NCBI RefSeq assembly: GCF_009017415.1
Contig: NC_092407.1
Coordinates: 2,108,001 to 2,172,000 of the forward strand
Length of the DNA: 64,000 nt
From: Aspergillus flavus
Lineage: Eukaryota; Ascomycota; Eurotiomycetes; Eurotiales; Aspergillaceae
Direction: 5' to 3'
Shown here: in pieces, positions 35,581 through 45,944 of the stretch
Numbering within the stretch: position 1 is the stretch's first letter
How the letters are laid out: each line of letters starts with the position of its first letter
The notes under the pieces: model-generated
The model's input: only the letters and a program-made list of their open reading frames with translations
Told to the model about the DNA's origin: nothing
The model's database searches: none
Translations under genes and position numbers: made by a program

Positions 35581-36826
35581 AATAGTGTTTTCTCAATTGA
35601 GATTCAAAGTTAACGTCCTGTGGACGAGAGAGTCTCTCCGGGGGGCTGCTCTTGCCCATATTTCTTTGTTTCCTCCTGTGGTACAGTATATTGTCGAGTA
35701 TCGACTTCCCGAACTACCCGAGCTTACATCGTGACGTCAAAGAATATAGAATCAATGACACACCCCACGGATTACAGTCTATCGTTTACTGAAAACAGAC
35801 TCAGTTACATGTAGTGTCTCAGGGGCAGTCCATCAGGGGAATCCGCTGTCTGGCTACAGCATTTCAGGGGAACAGCACCATAACATGTGCCATATTGTAT
35901 AAAGGGTTTCGAGCGATTGATGACCTTCGGGGTGTACCGTGCAGAACTGCGCAAATTGATGGAATTAGGTGGTTACATACACACAATCCATAGGAAACAA
36001 AAGAATATATCTCTCCTCAGGCATCCTTTGTGTTGATTTTTGTTCGTTTGTAGTCATTCAAGTTCCAGTGATGACGCGCGCACTCTAGTCGAGTATGTAC
36101 ATTCCATGGGTTGCTGTGGTTGAAGACCTCGGCAACGAAAACTCAATTGATTCCCTCCTCTAACACCCCCTCATTTTCTTCAGGTAGAAAAGACAAGAAA
36201 AGAAAAGAAACTGAATAAGGGGGAAAGGGAGGGGGAATAAAGCATCCGTATCCCCCGTCTGGAATAGATATAGAGGTAGAAGTGTAATGTCTCGTCAGTG
36301 TTACTCGCAACGGTTTATGTGATGATTGACGGTAACACTTCCTGATCAAGTAAAGACTTTCACGCATTAAATTACGGAGTACGGCCTGAGGCAGGTTTCC
36401 GCCTACTGATCAGATCTATAAATGCGGAGACGCAAAATGGACTCCAAATGGCAGATGGTCTCAAACGACATTCACATATCAACATAAACCCGCTTTTCTA
36501 TGGTTGTGTCACGACTCTAAACTCAGCATACTTTTACAGGATGAGAGCATATTTGGATTACAAAAGTTCAAGACTATATGGGGTTGGTCAAATGTCTTCA
36601 AATCAAGCTAGAATCTTACAGAGCCTACGCACAATATGATGTCGATTCGAGGCGTCAGAGGGAGGAAAAGAAATACTGCTCAGTTGACTCCCAGAATCTC
36701 AGAAAAGCTATTGAACTATGCTAAAAGAAGGCCTAATCCTTGCTGGATGTCCTTTTTCTAGCTCTGATCACCCTACTCCGCATCCTTCGTCGATCGGTTG
36801 ATAGGGGGTCTACATGGCACGCTAAT
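35581..36826. other. AT-rich intergenic region, no gene seen
   Basis: About 1.2 kb separates the predicted secreted-protein gene from the 3' end of the HsbA-like gene. Short frames on both strands lack motif or splice support. A purine-rich run lies at 36180-36240. Confidence 0.45.
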
Positions 36827-37410
36827 CTAGGAATAGGCAGCGATGGCCTTCTTGTATTCCGCATCAAGTCGCGCAGCCTCATCAGAAATAGTGGATGCGT
36901 CACCCGAAGTGACCTTCGACTGGAGCTCAGTTGACAGCTGGCCAGTAAGATCATGGAGGGAGTTGAGATCCGATACGACAATGCTGGTAACGCCAACAGA
37001 GTCAAAACCGGATTTCTACTAATCTTGTTAGTGATCTATCTCTGTGGAAAGATTCACGGCTGGTGATAACGCACCTTGGAAACGAGATCGTTGAGAACGT
37101 TCACAATGCTAGGCTCCAGACCAGTCACAGCATTGGTCACGCTTGTGCTGTCAGCAGCACTGAACGCAGTAGACGCTTTCACATCGCTGACGGTTTGCTT
37201 CAACGCCGTCTCTACTTGGCCTTCCTTCTGCTGGACGCCCAAGGCACCATTGAGCGTTCCATCGAAGCTCGAAATAGCAGAGCCGAGAGCCGACAGGTCG
37301 GTTGAGAGTGTGTTAAAATCAGCGAGGACAGCGGATGCATCTCGCTTGTCGAAAGGAATGGCGGAAGCGCCAACAGACAGAAGGACAGCAAGGACGTGTT
37401 TGGCAAGCAT
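36827..37410 (-). CDS. HsbA-type secreted cell-wall/surface-binding protein
   Basis: Two exons, 37410..37075 and 37015..36827, with a 59-nt GT-AG intron (branch CACTAAC), encode 174 aa. A signal peptide covers about residues 1-17 (MLAKHVLAVLLSVGASA) and a Kex2-like KR at 22-23 follows, so a short propeptide may be removed. The mature protein is helical, rich in Ala, Ser, Val and Asp, Cys-free, with alternating SDLSALGSAISSFDG and VTNAVTGLEPSIVNVLNDLV segments. This is the pattern of the hydrophobic surface-binding protein A / galactomannoprotein family (PF12296) of Aspergillus. Members are secreted and bind hydrophobic surfaces or lipids. The TATA box lies about 110 bp upstream. Confidence 0.9.
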
Positions 37411-37519
37411 TGTGTTCAGGTCAAATTGAATGCAAGTAAGGTTTCTTCGGGCTGATTGTGTGTTTGAAAGAATGATTCTTGCTTCTCGAGATCCAAAAAA
37501 AAGCGGGAATTCGAACCCC

Positions 37520-37527
37520 TTTTTATA
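37520..37527 (-). promoter_or_regulatory. TATA box of the HsbA-like gene
   Basis: The minus strand reads TATAAAAA 110-117 nt before the ATG at 37410, in a GC-rich setting (GGGG on both sides). Spacing and sequence fit a strong core promoter, as expected for an abundant secreted protein. Confidence 0.55.
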
Positions 37528-38646
37528 CCCCAAACCCTGGATGAGAAGACAGAACCCCCCTTCTCCATGTCAATTCTTCCGCTAAGCTAAAAACTCACGA
37601 TTCGGAGGACTCCACGATGTCCGGCGGGGTATGAACGAGCAACTTCTCTGTGGATGGTGGACAATTTGATTTCTAGTTACTATAACTGCATATGCTATGA
37701 TTAGCACCATGCAGTGCAGAATCACATCAGCAAGCCCGGGAGGTAAAACTGAATCTCTGGTGGACTCAGATGCAGCAGGCGCTGCCACTCCCCAAGATCT
37801 GCTTCTACTTGTTGATCGTCTCAAAACCAACCAAAAGCAATCTAGGGCCGTAATAGAAGGATCCTATCTTAATGGTTTTCGATGTTTTCTGTGGTACGTT
37901 CGTACCAGCATTGTTCATAATTCGTTGACATACCATGATCAAATCATATCACATGGTGACTTCTCTTCAGCTGCACCTCGGCCAACCACTAATTGCTGGA
38001 AAAAAAAGAACTGCAAACGCCCGTCGACGTTCTCTCACTGGTGCCCGATAATTTACTATCCAGGGCAGGTTAGCGGTTGCATCCAGGGTGTACAATCTAG
38101 GCCGGGTTAGCTTTGAAGGAAGTGGTCTAAAAAGTTGGTCTGTTGGCTGCTGATCCTCCACATCCTGCTTAGGGCCGGAGAACTAGTGTCCTTACCCCAG
38201 TCCAAACAATCACCTTGTCTTTGGCATTCGCGGTGGCCCATGTTCCGGACTCGTTCGTAGTTGTCTTTCCAGACCGAGTCTCTCAAGACTATCCTAATAA
38301 CTTGCAAGGACCAGAGTGGGTACTATAACTTACCCAAGGCAATGTGAGACATATCGAACCACTTTACTCACAAGACACTCCGTCTAAAACTCTAGGTACT
38401 AATCGAAGTGCCTGCTTAGCTGCTCAGGGCAAAGCTCCCTGTCTGGGGAGGGTGGAGAGTCAGTGCGCTGGGACAGCGATCTCTCTTGTGAAGAAGCCGA
38501 TCGAAGATGCTGTAACTCTAAAGCAGAACGACAATGGCATTCCCACTGATACTGGAGGTACATGATCTGCCATTGCAACATGGAGACAGTTGTTACTTTT
38601 CTCTAGTACCGCGGCTTACTGGGATACGATGCCTAAGCTGTAACTA

Positions 38647-39295
38647 ATGGCGGCTGATCAGGAGACTTTCAGCATTGCCCTCGGTCTGCTCCTCCCACCC
38701 ATGAATAAGGAAATTGTGTTAACAATTCTGAATACTCTCTCTGTTTGGTTTCGTTATCGTACACTTTGGCCCAGGCTGGTAAGAGCATATAAACTCCTTG
38801 GTCGCCATGAGAAGAACGACAGAAGGGAGTGTACCCTTTTACCTCACCACAGGCTGTGCTGTCTTTGCCGCCAGATCGTCAACTTCAAGGACGCAGTCGG
38901 ATCCAAAGTTTTTATTTTACCCTTGGTCAAGGCGCAGCAGTTGGGTCAGTATCGAGGCGGTGCTACTTACAGTGTAGGCCACGGTCGATCAAAGAACGAC
39001 ATACGGACCTCAAAGTAGCATATACACCTCTTTCTTCCAACATCGTCCAATTCTGGTATGAAATCAAATCCCCACGTCTAGAGAACATAACGGATTTGGT
39101 GACTCACGGCAACATCAGTTCCGAGATTGACCCAGAGAAAGTTGCATGTGAAGTTGACACTAGTGAGGTTCTTAATGACTAACACTTGCGTGATGCAGGC
39201 TTCCTATGGAAAAATCCAGTGAGTACGAGTATCATGCATAGTGTATGTCTGCGGGGAAGTTGCCCATACAGAGCAAGAATCATGACCAAAAGTAG
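38647..39295 (+). CDS. doubtful four-exon gene or gene remnant, unrecognised
   Basis: The segments 38647..38778, 38853..39147, 39199..39218 and 39272..39295 join to an uninterrupted frame of 156 aa. The proposed introns start GTAAGA, GTGAAG and GTGAGT and end AG; the second has a perfect TGACTAAC branch site. The exons are 132, 295, 20 and 24 nt. The product has a hydrophobic stretch (FSIALGLLLPPMNKEIVLTI) and a segment SFYFTLGQGAAVGSV but no family I know. The first exon start overlaps what could equally be an intron end (TAACTAAT...CAG), so this may be the 3' part of a larger, damaged gene. Treat as a hypothesis. Confidence 0.28.
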
Positions 39296-40074
39296 ATGTT
39301 TCTGTACCTCATCAGTCCGATTGGTAGGTATCGGTATACAGGATTGTATATGTGGATCAGAGGAGCGGTTGCGAGAGCCAACGTGCCAGCATGTCCACCG
39401 CGTTTAACTGGAAACTCCGTAGATACTATCGAGTTACCCCTCATGCAAGGTGGTCGGCATACCACCGATTAGCTGACCATCAGCAGCGCTCGTGGAGACC
39501 GCGACGCAGTCCAGATTGTTCTGGTTCTAGCCTTCAAATGCATCTGCAGGAGTACCTATTAAATACCGGGGCTACTAGTGTGCTAGTTCGCGCTGGTAGC
39601 GTTGCATTCCGGCCCCAGGCACTTCCATGTCAACCCTTGTATCCGGGATGGTCCGCAAACCATCGGGGCTGGTCTAGGGATAATGAGAGTGTGGGGCGAA
39701 GTAAAGGGAGGGTCTCGTCTCACTCCACGCGGGGAATAGCTTCTGGGGTTTCTTCACTGTATGGACAACAAGGAAGCGATGTAACCATGTGAGGTGACTT
39801 GTTCAACTCATTGGGTCCACAACATGGGACAAAATCCCATCCCAGGTACAGGATTCGATACCTAGTCCCGACAATTACTACGAAGAATATGGGCGTCGAC
39901 AGCAGGCTATCCAAAGTTCATTGGTAACGTATCGATGATGCTGGACCCCAAAACGAAGTTCGAGTTTGGCCATGTAAGGCATACTCCTGGGGAGACAATA
40001 TTCATTTCCAATGGGACGAACAACGCCGAGGATAGTGATAAATAAGTATGTTAATAAAAAAGATAAACGCAGAG

Positions 40075-40176
40075 CAAAAAGAGATGACAACTGCTCCCAC
40101 GCGGATTTGAACCGCGGACCTCATGATTACTAGTCATGCGCTCTACCAACTGAGCCATAGGAGCTGGATTGTTGAA
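40075..40176 (-). repeat. left arm of an inverted repeat containing tRNA-Thr
   Basis: Beyond the tRNA itself, about 12 nt upstream (TTCAACAATC-C-A) and about 17 nt downstream (through the T-rich terminator) match the arm at 41103..41204 in reverse orientation. The match is nearly perfect, with one substitution in the 5' flank. Confidence 0.85.
40092..40164 (-). tRNA. tRNA-Thr (anticodon AGU)
   Basis: The 73-nt minus-strand sequence folds as a cloverleaf. The acceptor stem is GCTCCTA with TGGGAGC, the D arm carries GGCTCAGTTGGTAGAGC, and the anticodon stem CATGA/TCATG holds the loop CTAGTAA with AGT at positions 34-36. The T arm is CGCGGTTCAAATCCGCG and the discriminator is A. There is no intron. 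A T-rich Pol III terminator follows 11-12 nt downstream. It is an exact copy of the tRNA at 41115. Confidence 0.95.
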
Positions 40177-41114
40177 AATGTCTCTTTTTCAGAACTAAGT
40201 AAGGGTATCATAACACTATGCACAACGATGTCATATTAGTGTCCTACTACAGAGTAGTAGTACTGGTTAACACTTTTGTGATCGGATGTATATGAGCTCT
40301 TATTCTGGAGGTTAGGAATTTCTCTCGTGCATCATCAAGCGAATGTCAATACGGCCCTAGCATAGTCAGTAACTTACCTGTCTGCTTCCCGCTACCTGCG
40401 ATTTAGATTCCCGGTTTTCTGTTTGCACCATGTCCTCCAAAAGAGTGCATCCGCTGGTGGGGTCGTATCAATCGTATCAGTCGATATAGTAACAACATGC
40501 TGGGCCTCACTTTGACTTGGGTTTGGCCGATTTCATTAATGGGTGCCCTTCTAGCCGGTCACGAGTTGGCCTCGTCCAGGTAGCATTGTTCAACTGCTTG
40601 TGTGTAGATGTGTTACATGTGCAGCTTGTAGTGAGGAGATTGGGTATGTGGATTTTGGTCAACCTCACGTCTGCAGGTGTTCGGTGATCTATGGTACATA
40701 CTTTAGAATGATGAGGAATACGAGTTCCTTGGTGAAAGGTAAAATTCTTGAGTTCCTGGTAAGTTTATAGACAAGGAAAGGCCTTTTATACTGGCCTACA
40801 ATCATGTGGTTGCAAACAAAGAGCCTTTGGGTTACTGCTGTCCATATATATATATTATCGGTTCGGTAGAACGGGACCGGACCGGGTTCCCTGGGCCATT
40901 TTAACAACCAGGGAGGACTTGAGACCACCAGGAATCCTATATGTATTGTGGATGATAACGATCAAGCACCAAATAGCGTAGAAGATTAGACTAGCAGAAC
41001 ATATGTGCCTAGGATTTATATAGTATGTACATACCTACTTCAAAGGGAAATCAAGATTTGAGAAAAACTAGTTAGAATATAGATTTAATTATTGAAACCG
41101 CATTCAACAATCTA
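40165..41114. other. spacer between two inverted tRNA-Thr genes
   Basis: About 950 bp, AT-rich, without recognisable genes. Short inverted flanks shared with the tRNA copies occupy its two ends. Confidence 0.5.
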
Positions 41115-41204
41115 GCTCCTATGGCTCAGTTGGTAGAGCGCATGACTAGTAATCATGAGGTCCGCGGTTCAAATCCGCGTGGGAGCAGTTGTCATCTCTT
41201 TTTT
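41103..41204 (+). repeat. right arm of the inverted tRNA-Thr repeat
   Basis: Partner of 40075..40176. The arms are about 102 bp and lie about 930 bp apart. Confidence 0.85.
41115..41187 (+). tRNA. tRNA-Thr (anticodon AGU), second copy
   Basis: Identical in its 73 nt to the minus-strand copy at 40092..40164, with the same cloverleaf, AGT anticodon and A discriminator. The 3' flank GTTGTCATCTC leads into a T6 Pol III terminator at 41199-41204. Confidence 0.95.
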
Positions 41205-41503
41205 GCCTTGATCTTTTTGTCTTTTTCTAAACCGCGATCGACTGTCTGATTCACTTGATGGACATCCCATATGATTTACCTGGACATTGTCTAGGTGCGA
41301 ATGGAGGCCTATCCCGTTGTCAACCCTGGGCAGCTACCCCCCGACTCATTCATCATCAGCATTCACATAGTATTGCACAATTGAACTTTTCTTTTATTGC
41401 ACTCAAGAGTGCTCGGTATCAAGTCATGAGAAAATAGACTAACGTCGTCACATAAACACTAGCATAACATTTGGACTATCTCATATCAAGCGATGGTAAT
41501 AAC
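41188..41503. other. short intergenic region between tRNA-Thr and ADE16/17
   Basis: It holds the Pol III terminator of the plus-strand tRNA and the 3' UTR of the ADE16/17 gene. No further gene is seen. Confidence 0.5.
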
Positions 41504-43582
41504 CTAGTGGTGGAAGAGACGAGTACCCTGCTCGACGAAAACAATGCCAAGCTTCTCCGCAGTCTCGAAGACAGGGCCATCGTTCTGGCTACCGCTGGGA
41601 GCAGCGATGTACTTAACGCCGGAGCGGGCTGCGCGGAAAACATTGTCGATGAAAGGGAACTAGTGTGGGGTGGGTCAGCAAGGAGGATTTTATGGATCAA
41701 AGGAAAACCAGAGAGATGACTTACGAAAGCATCGGACGAGATGGCAACCTCGCTCAGCTTCTCGAGCCAGGATTCCCGCTCCTCCTGAGTGAATGGAGTA
41801 GGGACTTCTTCGAAGACACGCTCGTACTCGGCCTTCTCTGCATCGTTGCGAGGGGTGTTACCCGAGCAGAGCAAGTCAATGGCGTTGGCCTTGTCAGCAC
41901 GCTTAGTGCCCTTCTTCCATTTAATGTTGAGGACACGGTCGTGGAAGCGCATCCACCAGTTATCAGCCTTGTCACCGGCCAAGCGAGTGCAGTGGATACG
42001 GCTCTGCTGGCCAGCACCCAGACCCACAACCTGGCCGTTGAGGGCGTAGCAGACAGAGTTGGACTGAGTGTACTTCAGAGCGATGGTGGCTACAGTGAGA
42101 TCCCGCAAAGCAGAGTCAGGAAGGCTCTGGAGGTCCTTAGGGGTCACGATGGTGCTGAAGGTCTTCTGGGGAGAGATCACCACATCGTTGCGGTGCTGAG
42201 AGAGCTGAACACCGTACAAAGTACGGGTCTCCTCGGCTGGAGGAACGTAGGACTCGTCCATCTGGAGCACGAGGTACTTGCCACCCTTCTTCTTGGAGAG
42301 GATCTCAAGAGCCTCAGGAGAGTAGCCTGCGGCGATGACACCGTCCGAAACCTCACGCGAGATGATCTTGGCAGTGGGTACATCAACAACGTCACTGAGA
42401 GCGAGGATGTCACCGAAGCTGGACATGCGGTCGGCACCACGGGCACGAGCATAAGCCTGAGCCAGACCAGAAGTCTCGATACCGGCGATATCATCAACCA
42501 TGTAGACCTTACGCTCCTTCTCGTTCAGGGGCACACCGACGGCAGCACCAGCGGGGGAAACATGCTTGAAGCTAGCCGCAGCGGGGTAGCCCAGTGCCTG
42601 TTTGAGCTCCTTGACCAAAGCCCAGGCATTGAGAGCGTCAAGCAGGTTGACGTAACCGGGAGAGCCGTTCAGGGCCTTGAATGGAAGCTTGCCCTGGAGC
42701 ATGTATGCCGAAGCAGGCTTCTGGTGGGGGTTGGTACCGTAACGCAGAGCAATGTGTTGCTCACCGTTGCCCGCATACTGCTTACGGAAGAAACCAGAGA
42801 TGGCAGTGTCGTAGTCTGCGGTGTGCTCGAAGGCCTTGAGGGCATACAACTTCCGGCTGGACTCGGTAATCTCGCCGGCATCGAGCTCCTTGAGGAACTC
42901 AGGGTAGTCCTGAGGGTCGGAAAGGATGGTGACGCGAGCGTGGTTCTTGGCCGCAGCACGGAGGAGGGTCACACCGCCGATATCGATCTCCTCGACGGCC
43001 TCTTCGATAGTGACATTGACCTTGTTGACGGTCTCCTTGAAGGGGTAAAGGTTGCAAACAACAAAGTCGACCTTCGCGATCTTCTGGTCGGCCAGATCCT
43101 TCTCATCGGACTCAATGTCGCGAGCGAGGATACCACCGTGGACAGCGGGGTGGAGGGTCTTGACACGGCCACCAAGCATTTCGGGAGCATGGGTGATAGC
43201 AGAGACGTCCCTGTAGGTTCGATACATTAGCTCCAACAACTGTCATCTTATCTGATAAGCATGTGTGTAGACAGGGAAGAACTCACTCGACAGGGAATCC
43301 TGCCTCACGGATCATCCTGGCAGTGCCACCGGAGGCGAGCAGACGGACATTGTTCTTGGCCAGGCCCTTGGCCAGGTCAAGCAGTCCGGTCTTGTCATAG
43401 ACGGAGAGGATAGCTGTAGTAGATATCGCGTGTCAGTCGGTGAGCGCCTCAATATCCATAAGAGTAACAGAAATGTCAACTGTGGGGAAGCATTCGGACC
43501 ACATCCACACCACTTGGTAAGCAATGCAGTTCCAGACTGCAAAGATCAATTCAATTGTCTTACCTGACTTTTGTTGAGACAT
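41504..43582 (-). CDS. ade17: bifunctional AICAR transformylase / IMP cyclohydrolase
   Basis: Four exons, 43582..43564, 43413..43287, 43210..41725 and 41659..41504, encode 595 aa, the normal length. The 19-nt first exon gives MSQQKS, followed by [18 protein letters not shown]. The N-terminal MGS-like IMP cyclohydrolase domain (about 1-200) carries [19 protein letters not shown]. The AICAR transformylase domain (about 205-595) carries [36 protein letters not shown] and the end [19 protein letters not shown]. The enzyme performs the last two steps of de novo IMP synthesis in the cytosol, using 10-formyl-THF. Yeast has two copies, ADE16 and ADE17; the name is given for the family. A 521-codon open frame on the opposite strand is a codon-bias artefact. 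Confidence 0.96.
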
Positions 43583-44800
43583 TTTGAGACAGCGACCGCG
43601 AGAGACACTAGATCACGTCAAGGTCAGGGACCAGAAAGACAAGAAAAAGGAAGGGAAAAGAAAATTGAAGGAGGGGAAAAATTTATCCCCACGACCCCTC
43701 CACAATCAACACTGCAAGCAGTCGGAGGGGCACACCCGGGGAACAAGAACCACAACAACATCGAAGGGAAGGGGATTATTTACCTGAAGAACAAGCCTGT
43801 TTCTGATAGGAGGGTAACAACAGGTGTTGAGAGTTGCCGCCTGGAACTCAGACTGATCGAATCCTGGTTAATAGACTGATACTCTCTCTTCCTATACCTT
43901 ATACCTTCAGATACTTTTCCGCGGGGTTCATTCGCCGCTTTCGGACTAGCATGCCTGAGGCAGGAAACCGAGCTCTTGATTATGACTAACACGCTAGATA
44001 GAGTTTAGTTTTTCAATCACATCATAGCGGGGCAGCTCCCAGCGAGCTAGTACTAAATGAGTACTATGTATCGTAATGCAGAGATGGCTGACTCATCGAA
44101 CCATGACATAGCTCGGAAAGCCCGCGTAGATCACATGATATGCTGCACGGACCACCACAGCGGACAACGTACAAAACTGCGCTCGGCTCGGCCGCAATTT
44201 CCTCTCCTTTTCTTTTTTCTTCTACATGAACAACGCAAAATCAACATTCTTCAAAAAGCGTTCCTACGAGGATATCTCCTATTGGGGTGATGCCTATGAA
44301 GTACGGAAATCGTCATAAAGAATGGAGAGGAACTGCAAACCGCAGGGTGTCGATCTTGGGTGCAGTGTCTTCTAGAACTCTTCGAGTTCAGTGGAAGGGA
44401 TTGCAATGATTGATTCTACACTCCTTTTTATATTTAACCCCCCCCCCCCCCCCCCCCCCCCTTTTTTTTTTTTTTTCTTTCTTAACCTTGTGTGTGTGTG
44501 CCGGGGGTGACCATGTTATGGTCATTGTAGTATCGGTAGTAAGCTTACTGTGTAGTTGAGAAGCTCTACGAATGGGCGTGCAACATTGTAATAGTCTCGT
44601 CGCCGTGATCTTTTCTGCAAATGACCACGGGTCTATTCAAGCACAGTTTACTACCAAACCAGAGTAATATGACAAGTATATGAACCCTAGAACTATGCAA
44701 GAGAGGATGGAGGAAGAAAACGTTGCAGATACGCTCGAATGAGTGTGAAAAAAAAAAGAAAAAAAAGATTAATAAGTTCAATGTTGGTTCCATGCCTGAT
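43583..44800. other. intergenic, ADE16/17 promoter side and INSIG 3' side
   Basis: No gene is recognised in 1.2 kb. The stretch next to ADE16/17 is purine-rich (43610-43680). A striking C-run followed by a T-run lies at 44438..44476 and is listed separately. Confidence 0.5.
44438..44476. repeat. poly(C)24-poly(T)15 homopolymer tract
   Basis: Twenty-four C are followed directly by fifteen T, giving a 39-nt uninterrupted pyrimidine strand. A CA/TG dinucleotide run (TGTGTGTGTG) lies about 13 nt further on. The tract is intergenic. Confidence 0.95.
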
Positions 44801-45944
44801 TTATGCCTGGAGGGATTCCCTGCGCGCAAAAATCGCTAGTTGGCGACCAATGTTTCCAAAGCAAACGCATGCACTGAACAAAACACTGGCAACCCAAGTC
44901 CTGACTGCAAGGCTCTCTTGTGTGATACCCGTTCCAAATCCGAGATCCCGTAAAGTGCTGTTCAGAGCGGGAATCGCAGATGCGGATGCCCCCGTAGAAG
45001 GCGGCACTAAATCCGGCCTGAGTGCCAGGACGATTCCCATTCCACCTACTCCTACGATGGTGGACATGAAAAAGCCTGTCCTAGTGCGATCAATAAGATA
45101 CCAGAGGACGGGGTTTGCGAGAGCGAGCGTTGCCGATGCTTGAGTAGTCGATTGCCAAGGGGTCCTCCGCTATAGAGAAATGTCAGTCAATCGACATGAC
45201 CGGGAGAAAAAGTTTGCAATCTGGGTGTCTTACCATAGCAAATGCTACCCCAACAAAGGCACCAACGCTCCGGACCGCTGCAACCCACGAGAGAGTACGC
45301 TCTTCATTCTCCTCGTCGTTGCTTGACCGACTCGGCTGCTTGGCGTAGTCAACCGTAACGTCTTCGGAGAAAAGATCAAGGCCAGGAAGCACATTCCCCA
45401 AAACGACTCCGGCCACACCCCAGAATCCCAGGTATTCCCATGACCCGTAGTAGTGGGTGTTCTCCAACTTCACCGGTGTAATCCAATGGTTTTCGTGTAA
45501 GTGAATTGTAATGATCCCGTAGACAATGCCAAAGCTGAACAAGAGGGCGGCCTTGAGTGCTTGGGGCAGGATCACACCCATGAATAGCCCGTGACTGAGT
45601 CGTGACCGGGTTCTCTTGAGGGTGAATCGATCTGGCTTTTCCGGTACTGTGAGGGGGTTTGGTTTTTCGACGGCTGGCGTCTGAGCTTCCGTTCCCCAAG
45701 GACTGGATTCGTCCCGGGAACCCTCGAATGCCGTCGGCGAATAGATACCATAAAGCGTCGGGGTCGTCAAATTCATGATCGAACCAGTCCGACTGACGCT
45801 GGTAGACCCGGCATCCTTAGGGTTTAAAAAGTCTGGGTTGGCGGGTTCCGCAGGGCTCGAGGGTTCGGATGATTCGGTCGAGGCTGGAGTGAGGTCAAAC
45901 ACCCGTCGTGGACGGGGTCGGAGAATCGTTGGGTTGTCAGACAT
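44801..45944 (-). CDS. INSIG-family ER membrane protein
   Basis: Two exons, 45944..45234 and 45169..44801, with a 64-nt GT-AG intron, encode 359 aa. The first 125 or so residues are polar and Ser/Pro-rich. Hydrophobic segments follow, beginning LFMGVILPQALKAALLFSFGIVYG, then YLGFWGVAGVVLGNVLPGLDLF, AAVRSVGAFVGVAFAM, SATLALANPVLWYLIDRTRTG and GVGGMGIVLALRPDL, the arrangement of the INSIG domain (PF07281). In animals and yeasts these ER proteins hold or stabilise sterol-sensing proteins and HMG-CoA reductase, so it should tune sterol synthesis. Spliced frame is continuous across RSVGAFVGVAFAM/RRTPWQSTTQ. It is the second isoprenoid-related gene in the window besides mevalonate kinase, 40 kb away. 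Confidence 0.9.

Larger units (their letters stand above)
37411..40091. other. accessory-looking region with doubtful coding traces
   Basis: Apart from the doubtful model at 38647..39295, nothing firm is seen. An open frame at 38344..38565 (+) looks somewhat protein-like (SACLAAQGKAPCLGRVESQC) and ends near a GTACAT donor, and a TAACTAAT branch with CAG lies at 38641..38661, but joining the two would shift the frame. Near 39415-39600 one plus-strand frame reads protein-like (such as GDRDAVQIVLVLAFKCICRS) between stops. This is consistent with decayed genes. Confidence 0.35.

Noticed and set aside
35456..35659. Open frame MGKSSPPERL... on the minus strand
   Set aside because: It overlaps the first exon of the predicted secreted protein in another phase. 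I could find no donor that would join it to the downstream exons, while the other frame has a signal peptide and fits the splice sites.
37500..37600. GGTTCGAATTCC followed by a T-run on the minus strand, tRNA-like
   Set aside because: The T-stem pairs poorly and no acceptor or anticodon arms exist. The sequence is the TATA-box region of the HsbA-like gene.
41665..43230. 521-codon plus-strand frame opposite ADE16/17
   Set aside because: Same cause, codon bias of the sense gene; it has no motifs or separate splice signals.
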